Origin: DATKIY01 sp035543875
Lineage (GTDB): Bacteria > Actinomycetota > Actinomycetes > JAHEKZ01
Direction: 5' to 3'
Assembly: GCA_035543875.1 (NCBI GenBank)
Contig: DATKIY010000006.1
Span: forward strand, 1-27,949
Length of the DNA stretch: 27,949 nt
A program made the translations under genes and the position numbers. Positions 13,837 through 20,744 of this stretch are shown piece after piece. The notes below the pieces were generated by a model. That model did no database searches, had not been told where the DNA came from, and saw only the letters and a program-made list of their open reading frames with translations. Numbering within the stretch: the first letter of the stretch is position 1; each line of letters starts with the position of its first letter.

Positions 13837-14679
13837 GTGCGTCTGCGGCTGGATTTGGGCTACGACGGCACGGACTTTTCTGGGTGGGCTCGTCAGCCCA
13901 GTCAACGTACGGTCGAGCAAACCGTCGATGAGGCGCTGCGACAGGCGCTTCGGCTTGACTCGGCGCCGCGGCTGACTGTCGCCGGACGAACCGATGCGGG
14001 GGTGCATGCACGCGGGCAAGTGGTCCACGCTGACGTGCTGGCTGCTGCATGGGAGAAAGAGTCGCCACGCTTGCTGCTCCGACTTCGGGGTCTGCTTCCC
14101 AGCGATGTTCGCGTCACCGCGGTTCGACTGGCCCCTGAACACTTCGACGCAAGGTTTGCTGCTTTGTCCCGTCGCTACTGCTACCGAATCAGCGACGCAC
14201 CATCGGGAGTCGACCCACTTCGTCGGCGGGACGTGTTGTCGCATAACCGGACTCTCGACGTGACTTTGATGAGCGAGGCAGCAACACGACTTGAGGGTGA
14301 AAACGACTTTGTCGCATTTTGCCGGCGACGAGAAGGTGCCAGCACCGTTAGACGGCTTATTGAGTTCAGCTGGGCGCGGCTAACCGATGATGTGATCGAG
14401 GCAACGGTGATCGCAGATGCGTTCTGTCACAACATGGTGCGCTCTTTGGTCGGTGCGTGCATCGCTGTCGGGGAGAGCAGAATGCCCCCGACATGGCCTG
14501 CACAGCTGCTTGAAACCACGTCACGATCCAATGCGGTGCATGTCTCGCCAGCGCATGGGTTGACACTTGAGGAAGTGCGTTACCCCGTCGACGCCGAGCT
14601 TCATGCGCGCACCCAACGGACGCGAACATTTCGTCAGTTGTCCGACTTGTCGAAGGAGGACAGGTGGAGCAACGACTGA
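13837..14679 (+). CDS. truA: tRNA pseudouridine(38-40) synthase TruA
   Basis: TruA makes pseudouridine at positions 38-40 of the tRNA anticodon stem. The catalytic aspartate is D53 in AGRTDAGVHARGQVVH. Other family segments are LDLGYDGTDFSGWARQPSQRTVEQTVDEAL near the N-terminus, FDARFAALSRRYCYRI, GENDFVAFCRRREG, and AFCHNMVRSLVGACIAVG. The length of 280 residues is normal. The start is GTG at 13837 with no recognisable Shine-Dalgarno sequence, only the G-rich arm of a hairpin. The gene follows rplQ, a common position, and its 3' end overlaps the next gene by 16 nt. Confidence 0.96.
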   Translation: MRLRLDLGYDGTDFSGWARQPSQRTVEQTVDEALRQALRLDSAPRLTVAGRTDAGVHARGQVVHADVLAAAWEKESPRLLLRLRGLLPSDVRVTAVRLAPEHFDARFAALSRRYCYRISDAPSGVDPLRRRDVLSHNRTLDVTLMSEAATRLEGENDFVAFCRRREGASTVRRLIEFSWARLTDDVIEATVIADAFCHNMVRSLVGACIAVGESRMPPTWPAQLLETTSRSNAVHVSPAHGLTLEEVRYPVDAELHARTQRTRTFRQLSDLSKEDRWSND

Positions 14680-15185
14680 CCATGCGCCGACGGACGTACT
14701 TTCGCGCTCACTGGAAGCCACTAGCTGGTCTTTTGCTCTTTTGGTGGATCCCGTTCGCCGCGTGGAACTATGGCTCGACGATTGGCGTGGTGCTGTCTGG
14801 CGCATTCATGGTGTGGGTCACGGTGGGAATGCTGCGTCCGGTGGTAAGTCGGCGTCCGCTGGTGGTGGACCCTTTGGGCTTTTCCTACACGCCGTTGATG
14901 GGCAGGCGAAGAGGGTGCAGATGGGATGAATGCTCGTCGTTTGACGAGGGGCCCGACGAGGTCAGCTGGCTAGAGCAACGGCCAGGAAGAAGCCCGGGAC
15001 CCGACAGCGATTGGTGGCAGCCAACGCGGCGACCCATCCCGGTTGGGTATGGCGGGCTTACCGGTACGGCACTGGCCGAACTGCTGAACCGCGAGTGGCA
15101 GACCTATTGCATGAACAAGGAGCAGTGGAGCTTCATGGACGAGTGGTTTGCAGACGATGAGGGGACCGCCGACACCGACAGTTAG
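14664..15185 (+). CDS. Small two-helix membrane protein of unknown function
   Basis: I do not recognise a named family. The product has 173 residues. A basic N-terminus (MRRRTYFRAHWK) is followed by two adjacent hydrophobic segments at about residues 21-36 and 38-56. A soluble cytoplasmic part follows in which RRPLVVDPLGFSYTPLMGRRRGCRWDECSSF resembles the first strands of bacterial PH-like domains. The C-terminus is acidic and Trp-rich. The GTG at 14664 has a strong AAGGAGGA just upstream inside truA and overlaps it. ATG at 14682 is the alternative, but its upstream GGAG is too far. Coupling to truA suggests co-transcription, not shared function. Confidence 0.8.
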   Translation: MEQRLTMRRRTYFRAHWKPLAGLLLFWWIPFAAWNYGSTIGVVLSGAFMVWVTVGMLRPVVSRRPLVVDPLGFSYTPLMGRRRGCRWDECSSFDEGPDEVSWLEQRPGRSPGPDSDWWQPTRRPIPVGYGGLTGTALAELLNREWQTYCMNKEQWSFMDEWFADDEGTADTDS

Positions 15186-15217
15186 CCGCGGGCGAGTCGA
15201 AACGAACTATCGAGCGA

Positions 15218-15223
15218 TAGTCT
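15218..15223 (+). promoter_or_regulatory. Candidate -10 box for a leaderless transcript
   Basis: TAGTCT lies six bases before the ATG at 15230. This spacing puts the expected transcription start at or next to the A of the ATG. Leaderless mRNAs with TAnnnT six or seven bases before the start are frequent in actinobacteria. No Shine-Dalgarno sequence is present. A clear -35 box is lacking. Confidence 0.5.
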
Positions 15224-15229
15224 GGTCGC

Positions 15230-15571
15230 ATGCGTCGCGCGTCGGTGTCGGCTGTGGTGGGCGTTGTCGCGATGTCGCAGGCGATCGCCGGATGCGGCGG
15301 TCCGACGCTTGTTCCCATCACCGGCTACCAGGTAGACGGGCCGGACCTCAAGGTCGCGTTCGTGGCTGTGGACTGTGCCGAGTCCTACTCCGCCGAGGTC
15401 ACCGCTGAAACGGACACTGACGTCACGCTGGAAGTCAGCCTCACCGGCGCCGCGGATGCGTGTCAGGGAACCGGCAATGAAGAGTTCGCTGTTGTGGATC
15501 TCACTGCGGTCTTGGGTAATCGGACAGTCATCGACGGCTCAACCGGGAATCCTGTCCCGACGTCGAAGTAG
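15230..15571 (+). CDS. Putative small lipoprotein of unknown function
   Basis: The 113-residue product begins MRRAS, followed by a hydrophobic stretch and a lipobox I19-A20-G21-C22. It should therefore be exported and lipid-modified at C22 on the outer face of the membrane. The mature part is about 90 residues, mostly short beta-prone segments, with two further cysteines (VDCAES and ADACQG) that could pair. No family is recognised. It has no strong ribosome-binding site and probably begins as a leaderless transcript. It is convergent with the downstream minus-strand gene, with 32 nt between them. Confidence 0.75.
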   Translation: MRRASVSAVVGVVAMSQAIAGCGGPTLVPITGYQVDGPDLKVAFVAVDCAESYSAEVTAETDTDVTLEVSLTGAADACQGTGNEEFAVVDLTAVLGNRTVIDGSTGNPVPTSK

Positions 15572-15603
15572 CCCACGGCCTTTTCGCAGAAGTGCTGGTT
15601 GAG

Positions 15604-16611
15604 TCACGAAGTGCAGACCTTGTTGGCAAGTCCGGGCAGTGACAGCCGTGCGGTTCGGGTGCTGTGACCGGAAGTGACGAGCAAGGTCAGCAGATTCGCT
15701 CGGCCACCGATGCTGCATCTTTCAAGTGGTTCAAGTCGAAAGACTGAGGGCGAGTGCTGATGGACCATCGTGATGCAATCGCCTTGGCATGGACCTCCTT
15801 TTGCGGTCGCCGCCACACCAGATGCGGATCCAATCGCCGCAACAGTAAGCGGCTGCGCCCCTAGCCAGCTCAGTCGAACGACCACATGGTGCCCGGGTTG
15901 AACTGATCCGCTAAGACCAGCCAGCGGTTTGGCTTTTGACTTCGACGTTGGACAAATCGCTTGTGCGGTTCGCTGAGGCTCTTCAATGCGGATATACGTC
16001 CTGGACCATTCCTTGGAGGTGATGGTCACGGGCGAGGGCCACTGGGTGGGCAGCAGATCGGGACAGTCGGTGAGCCGGTACGTGCCCTCGATCGTGATGC
16101 TGCGGCCAGACTCAACGGATGTGGGCTTGTTAAACGCCTCGTTGGTGCCAGCTTCACTGACGATGCTTGATTTCTGGGCACGCAACCCGACAGGCAGCGA
16201 GGTAGTCGAGGGTTCGACGCTGATGGGGCCGCCGCTCACCACGCGTGTCGTCTCACGGACGGTGACGGTTTCGCGCCGCACGTCCACGACTCGGGTTGCC
16301 TGCAACGTGGCCGGGTGCTCCTCTCGGCTTTGCGTCGAAGACGGGAGCGCCACTGGTTCGCCGGGATCGTCGTCGGCAGACAAACTGAAGGCACCAACAA
16401 CGGCCGCGGCGACTACCACGACTGCCCCAAGAACCAACAGCGAAGGGACCGTGCGGGACGGTTTCGGCGCACGATGTCGACCGCGATGAGTTCCTGCCAC
16501 GGGCCCAGTCTGCCGATCCGGCGCGCCTGGTGGAGGACTCGCACCATGGAATCGGACATTTTGCCGCCAATTTTCTCGCAAGTCTGCTGATGAAGATGGC
16601 TCGGCGGTCAT
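15604..16611 (-). CDS. Membrane-anchored extracytoplasmic protein of unknown function
   Basis: The 335-residue product has a hydrophilic N-terminus rich in Pro/Arg (about 1-54) and one hydrophobic helix at 55-76 (VPSLLVLGAVVVVAAAVVGAF). A Ser/Thr/Pro-rich stalk is followed by a globular region. Topology by the positive-inside rule is cytoplasmic N-terminus and external C-terminus. Six cysteines lie in the external part (C183, C220, C275, C279, C299, C333), suitable for disulfides. A repetitive VRRETVTVRETTRVV segment lies near 111-125. I do not recognise the family. The start ATG is read from 16611, divergent from the carbamate kinase gene (69-nt gap). Confidence 0.75.
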   Translation of the reverse strand: MTAEPSSSADLRENWRQNVRFHGASPPPGAPDRQTGPVAGTHRGRHRAPKPSRTVPSLLVLGAVVVVAAAVVGAFSLSADDDPGEPVALPSSTQSREEHPATLQATRVVDVRRETVTVRETTRVVSGGPISVEPSTTSLPVGLRAQKSSIVSEAGTNEAFNKPTSVESGRSITIEGTYRLTDCPDLLPTQWPSPVTITSKEWSRTYIRIEEPQRTAQAICPTSKSKAKPLAGLSGSVQPGHHVVVRLSWLGAQPLTVAAIGSASGVAATAKGGPCQGDCITMVHQHSPSVFRLEPLERCSIGGRANLLTLLVTSGHSTRTARLSLPGLANKVCTS

Positions 16612-16680
16612 GGCGTCGTGAGGCGGAGTGCGGCAGAGTCAGGATTTTCGTTGACCGCGTTCGCGGGGAGGGAGTGACAC

Positions 16681-17616
16681 GTGCGGATCGTCGTTGCGTT
16701 GGGCGGCAACGCGCTGCTCCGCCGCGGTCAACCGATGACGGCTGCAAACCAACGCGCCAACGTCAGGATTGCAGCAGAGGCTCTCGCGCCGATTGCGCTA
16801 GAACATGAGTTGGTCGTCACCCATGGCAACGGGCCGCAGGTGGGCCTGCTTGCCCTGCAGGGGGCTGCATATCACCCAGACGACGCGTTCCCACTCGATG
16901 TGCTCGGTGCGGAAACCGAGGGACTGATCGGCTACCTGATTGAGCAGGAGCTGGGAAACCTACTTCCCTTCGACAAACCGTTGGCGACTCTGCTCACGAT
17001 GGTCGAGGTCGATCCCAACGACCCCGCGTTTTCAGACCCAAGCAAGTTCGTGGGACCGGTCTATGAGAAAGCCGACGCCGAGGCGTTAGCTGCTAGCAAG
17101 GGGTGGGTGGTGAAGCAGGACGGCGACTCCTGGCGTCGCGTTGTGCCGTCTCCAGACCCGAAACGCATCTTCGAGCTACGACCCGTGCGTTGGCTCTTGG
17201 AGCAAGGCGCTGTCGTCATTGCAGCTGGAGGTGGTGGCATACCGACGATGTATCTGCCTGGCACCCGCACTCTCGTTGGGGTGGAGGCGGTCGTCGACAA
17301 GGATCGCGCCAGTGCGCTGCTTGCTAGAGAGATCAAGGCTGACCAGTTTCTCGTGGCCACCGAAGCCGACGCGATTTACCTCGACTGGGCTACCGATAAC
17401 CAGCGAGCGATTCGCCGGGCCACCCCAAAGGCCCTGGCTGAGATCGGTTTTGCTCCTGGCTCGATGGGACCAAAAGTTGAAGCAGCCTGCGCCTTCGTCA
17501 GTGATACGGGGAATCCGGCCATCGTTGGGGCGTTGGACCAGATTCCGGCGCTGATGGCTGGCGACGCGGGCACCGCCGTCTTGCCTGAGGTGACCGGAGG
17601 GCTTGCGTTCGACTGA
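16681..17616 (+). CDS. arcC: Carbamate kinase
   Basis: The enzyme reversibly transfers phosphate between carbamoyl phosphate and ADP, usually making ATP at the end of the arginine deiminase pathway. The 311-residue product has all family marks: ALGGNALLRRG at 6-16, THGNGPQVG at 47-55, PSPDPKRI at 156-163, AAGGGGIPT at 181-189, VDKDRASALLA at 205-215 and GSMGPKVEAA at 260-269. The start is GTG with GGGAGGGAG upstream. No arginine deiminase, ornithine carbamoyltransferase or arginine/ornithine antiporter gene lies in this window, so its carbamoyl phosphate source is unclear. Confidence 0.95.
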   Translation: MRIVVALGGNALLRRGQPMTAANQRANVRIAAEALAPIALEHELVVTHGNGPQVGLLALQGAAYHPDDAFPLDVLGAETEGLIGYLIEQELGNLLPFDKPLATLLTMVEVDPNDPAFSDPSKFVGPVYEKADAEALAASKGWVVKQDGDSWRRVVPSPDPKRIFELRPVRWLLEQGAVVIAAGGGGIPTMYLPGTRTLVGVEAVVDKDRASALLAREIKADQFLVATEADAIYLDWATDNQRAIRRATPKALAEIGFAPGSMGPKVEAACAFVSDTGNPAIVGALDQIPALMAGDAGTAVLPEVTGGLAFD

Positions 17617-17667
17617 TCCCGAAACCGGTTGGCGATCGCCGGGTGGAATAGGTGACACTGTCGCCTT

Positions 17668-19290
17668 GTGGGACACGTAGACGTCAATGGAGTGAGTTAT
17701 GTGCTGCCCGATGGGCGGCCCCTGTTCGCCAATGTCTCCTTTCGGGTGGGCGATGGTGCGATCGTTTCGCTCGTTGGTGCCAACGGTGCGGGTAAGACGA
17801 CCCTCATGCGCATCATTGCTGGCGATATCGACCCACTTGAGGGGTCAGTGGCTCGCAGTGGCGGGCTCGGAGTCATGCGTCAGTTCATTGGAAGCGTCAG
17901 GGACGACTCGACCGTTCGCGATCTGCTGGTATCGGTTGCCCCGCCGAGGATTGCGGCCGCGGCAGCAGAGATGGACGTGGCCGAGCTGCGGATGATGGAA
18001 CACGATGACGAGCCCACCCAAATGCGATACGCCCAAGCGATAGCTGACTGGGGCGATGCAGGCGGCTATGAAGCGGAAGTCACATGGGACACGTGCACCG
18101 TGTCGGCGTTGGGGATTCCGTACGACAAGGCGCAGTTCCGCGAGGTACGTACCCTGTCGGGCGGAGAACAAAAGCGCCTTGCGCTCGAGGCGCTGCTACG
18201 TGGTCCGGACGAGGTGTTGCTGCTCGACGAACCGGACAACTACCTTGATGTGCCTGGAAAGCAGTGGCTCGAGTCGCAGCTGGTTGCCACTCAAAAGACA
18301 GTGCTCCTGATTTCCCATGACCGTGAACTGCTCGACCGGGTGGCCACACGCATCGTTACGGTCGAGGGCGGTTCGAGTTGGATGCACGGTGGCGGTTTTG
18401 CGTCGTACCACGAGGCGCGTCGCAATCGACACGAGCGGCTTGCTGAGCTGCTCCGTCGTTGGGATGAAGAACACCAGCGGCTGAAGGACTTGGTGCGCAC
18501 GCTTCAACAGCAGGCCGCGATCAGCCCCGACATGGCAGCTAAGTACAAGGCGATGCAGACCCGCCTTCGTAAGTATGAAGAGGCAGGTCCGCCGGAAGCT
18601 CCGCCAGTGCAGCAGAACGTCACCATGCGTTTGAAGGGTGGCAGAACTGGCGTTCGTGCGGTTACGTGCCAGGGGCTAGAGCTAACCGGTTTGATGCGGC
18701 CGTTCGACCTTGAGGTCTTCTACGGCGAACGCGTTGCGGTGTTGGGCAGCAACGGATCGGGGAAGTCACACTTCCTGCGGTTGTTGGCCGAAGGTGATGC
18801 GGAGCACGGGGCGGTTGCCCACACGGGCAACTGGAAGCTTGGTGCTCGAGTCGTTCCCGGCCACTTTGCGCAGACTCACGATCATGCGGAGTTTGCCGGC
18901 AAGACGCTCGTCGATCTCCTTTGGCAGCAGCACTCGCTTCAACGTGGAGGCGCGATGGGTGCGCTTCGTCGGTACGAGCTCAATCATCAGGGCGACCAGC
19001 GTTTCGACACATTGTCAGGCGGGCAGCAAGCAAGGTTTCAGATTCTGTTGTTGGAGCTCAGCGGCATCACCATGCTGTTGTTAGACGAGCCGACAGACAA
19101 CCTCGACCTCGACAGTGCAGAAGCATTGGAAGAAGGACTAGAGGGTTTCGACGGAACGGTATTGGCCGTCACACACGATCGCTGGTTCGCGCGCTCGTTT
19201 GACCGCTACTTGGTGTTTGGCAGCGACGGGCGGGTGTACGAGGCCCCCGAGCCGGTGTGGGACGAAGCACGCGTCGAGCGCGCCCGCTGA
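17668..19290 (+). CDS. ABC-F family ATP-binding protein
   Basis: This is a soluble protein with two ATPase domains and no membrane segments, as in ABC-F translation factors and ribosome-protection proteins. Domain 1 has Walker A GANGAGKTT (37-45), LSGGEQ (163-168), Walker B LLLDEP (184-189) and H217. Domain 2 has Walker A GSNGSGKSH (360-368), LSGGQQ (449-454), LLLDEP (470-475) and H503. The linker at about 235-330 is charged and probably helical. Departures from the usual ABC-F pattern are DEPDNYLD and DEPTDNLD in place of DEPTNHLD, and a histidine after GKS. Whether it acts in resistance or housekeeping cannot be told. The length is 540 residues from a GTG start 51 nt after the carbamate kinase gene. 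Confidence 0.93.
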   Translation: MGHVDVNGVSYVLPDGRPLFANVSFRVGDGAIVSLVGANGAGKTTLMRIIAGDIDPLEGSVARSGGLGVMRQFIGSVRDDSTVRDLLVSVAPPRIAAAAAEMDVAELRMMEHDDEPTQMRYAQAIADWGDAGGYEAEVTWDTCTVSALGIPYDKAQFREVRTLSGGEQKRLALEALLRGPDEVLLLDEPDNYLDVPGKQWLESQLVATQKTVLLISHDRELLDRVATRIVTVEGGSSWMHGGGFASYHEARRNRHERLAELLRRWDEEHQRLKDLVRTLQQQAAISPDMAAKYKAMQTRLRKYEEAGPPEAPPVQQNVTMRLKGGRTGVRAVTCQGLELTGLMRPFDLEVFYGERVAVLGSNGSGKSHFLRLLAEGDAEHGAVAHTGNWKLGARVVPGHFAQTHDHAEFAGKTLVDLLWQQHSLQRGGAMGALRRYELNHQGDQRFDTLSGGQQARFQILLLELSGITMLLLDEPTDNLDLDSAEALEEGLEGFDGTVLAVTHDRWFARSFDRYLVFGSDGRVYEAPEPVWDEARVERAR

Positions 19291-19296
19291 CCGCCC

Positions 19297-20463
19297 CTAC
19301 GCCCGGTTGAGGAGCCATGCTCCGAGCGCAAGCAGGCTCGCTACGGTGCCTGCGGTAAACGCCCAGCTGGGTGAGATCTCAGCTAGCAGACCTCCAACTG
19401 CCGCGCCGGATCCAACGCCGAGCAGGATCGACGTGACCGCCCAGGCGAACGCATCCGTGCGACGCTCCGGACGCGTCACGTCACCGATCACCCCGTAGCC
19501 AGCCGCGAGGGTTGGTGCGAGCGTGAGCCCAGCGACGAACAGCCCGGCTGCCAAGGCACCGAGCCCCGCGTGCCAGGCGGCGATGACGACCGACGTGCCG
19601 ACAGTGAGTCCGACTAGCAGTCCGGTGAGTCGGTCGGCGGGTTGGCCGCGCCAGTGAATGCGTGAGCTCACCACACCTCCGACGAGCGATCCCAAGCTCC
19701 ACGCGGCTAGCAGCCATCCACTGGCGCTGCGATTGTGATCGAGAATCGCCGCTGCGGGGACACCTACCTCAGTGAAACCCAGACCCAACGCCATCAAGAA
19801 CAGCACCGTGAAGATGGCGAAGACCGCAGGCCCGAGGCTGACCGCTTCGTGGGTCCTTGGGTGCGGACGCCAGAGCGGTCGAACAATGAGCGCGAACAAC
19901 AAGCCACCGGACGCCCCGAGCATGGCTGCGACACCCAAGGCCAGCTCAGTTCCTTGCACGACGACCAGCACTCCCACGAGCGCAGGGCCGACGATGAAGA
20001 TCAGTTCTTGTGACGTCGCGTCGAGGGTGAACAACGAGTCCAGCTCGTGTTGGTTGTTCGTCAACTCTGGCCAGAGCGTTCTTGCTACTGCTGACGTTGG
20101 AGCCGCCAGCAGTCCACCAAGCGCCGCCAGGGGCACCAGTGAAGCTGCTGTCGTCCAGTCGGACAGTGCAATTCCGAGCACGACGACCGCCTGGCTGGCT
20201 GAGGTCAAGGCGATGACCCGCCCCGCATTGCCGCGCCCAGCCGGCCTCGCCCACAACGGTTGGCTGGCTGCCGCAAAGAGCGCCCAAGCACCTGCTGCTA
20301 GACCTGCTGAAGCAAACGACTGGGTTCGCTCCTGAACGAGCAGGACAATCGCTAGTGGAGCCATGCCCTGGGGCAGCCGAGCGATGATGGACGAGACCAG
20401 CACCAGGTAGCGCGTGCGTGGTCGAACGTCGGGATTCGACGTCACATCCGGCGCCTCGTCCAC
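19297..20463 (-). CDS. MFS transporter
   Basis: The 388-residue product is almost wholly hydrophobic, with about 11-12 predicted transmembrane helices in two halves, typical of the major facilitator superfamily. The first helix region, VLVSSIIARLPQGMAPLAIVLLVQERTQSFASAGLAAGAW, resembles drug-efflux-like actinobacterial members. A central hydrophilic loop (IVRPLWRPHPRTHEA) separates the halves. The substrate cannot be assigned. The start is GTG read from 20463. Its 3' end lies six bases from the end of the convergent ABC-F gene, without room for a terminator between them. Confidence 0.92.
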   Translation of the reverse strand: MDEAPDVTSNPDVRPRTRYLVLVSSIIARLPQGMAPLAIVLLVQERTQSFASAGLAAGAWALFAAASQPLWARPAGRGNAGRVIALTSASQAVVVLGIALSDWTTAASLVPLAALGGLLAAPTSAVARTLWPELTNNQHELDSLFTLDATSQELIFIVGPALVGVLVVVQGTELALGVAAMLGASGGLLFALIVRPLWRPHPRTHEAVSLGPAVFAIFTVLFLMALGLGFTEVGVPAAAILDHNRSASGWLLAAWSLGSLVGGVVSSRIHWRGQPADRLTGLLVGLTVGTSVVIAAWHAGLGALAAGLFVAGLTLAPTLAAGYGVIGDVTRPERRTDAFAWAVTSILLGVGSGAAVGGLLAEISPSWAFTAGTVASLLALGAWLLNRA

Positions 20464-20493
20464 CCCAGCACGCTACCGATCCCCGGCCCGCCC

Positions 20494-20559
20494 AAGTTGA
20501 TCAAGGAAGAAAGCTGCGCCGCTGACCCGGCGGGTGCGGCTTTCTTCCTTGATCAACTT
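20494..20559. repeat. Large perfect inverted repeat in the MFS-rplM divergent spacer
   Basis: A 21-base left arm (20494-20514, beginning AAGTTGATCAAGG) is the exact reverse complement of the right arm (20539-20559). Pairing continues inward for about six more base pairs with two G-U pairs (20515-20520 with 20533-20538), leaving a 12-base loop. TTTT at 20558-20561 ends the + strand copy, so it could act as a terminator for rightward transcripts coming through antisense to the MFS gene. It could also be a mobile palindromic element. It lies upstream of both flanking genes, an odd place for a terminator. Confidence 0.85.
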
Positions 20560-20582
20560 TTAGGAGTGGTGATGGACCCGTT

Positions 20583-20612
20583 TTGACCGTCCTGGTTGCT
20601 GACGGCTACTCT
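20583..20612 (+). promoter_or_regulatory. SigA-type promoter for rplM-rpsI
   Basis: TTGACC (20583-20588) and TACTCT (20607-20612) are separated by 18 bases, close to the consensus for the main sigma factor. The predicted start near 20619 gives a leader of about 125 nt before rplM. It is the best promoter-like sequence in the window. Confidence 0.65.
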
Positions 20613-20640
20613 GGGCGGTCGTTGCGCCTTGTTTTCTACG

Positions 20641-20666
20641 GCGGCCAGGTCACAGCCTGGTCCCGC
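20641..20666 (+). promoter_or_regulatory. Hairpin in the rplM leader
   Basis: GCGGCCAGG (20641-20649) pairs with CCTGG (20656-20660) and, past a two-base bulge (TC), with CCGC (20663-20666), across the loop TCACAG. It lies in the untranslated leader predicted from the upstream promoter. An L13-bound leader RNA is known for the rplM operon in some Firmicutes. Whether this hairpin has such a role is not known. Confidence 0.45.
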
Positions 20667-20744
20667 AGCAGCAGGCGCCAGCAGCACCCCGGTAACACGC
20701 GGTGTCGCCCGACTCATCTGTTCCACTACCGAAGGTACTTGACC

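Noticed and set aside
13447..14244. Minus-strand frame of 265 codons spanning the rplQ and truA 5' ends
   Set aside because: It crosses two genuine genes and a terminator-like hairpin; its composition is that of reversed Ala/Asp codons.
14664..20463. Reading the accessory block as one antibiotic production or resistance cluster
   Set aside because: An ABC-F protein and an MFS transporter alone do not make a cluster; there are no biosynthetic genes, and strands and spacing do not suggest one operon.
20572..20586. Tiny reading frame M-D-P-F after AGGAG, ahead of rplM
   Set aside because: It overlaps the -35 box and would not be on the transcript from that promoter; a leader peptide is not supported.
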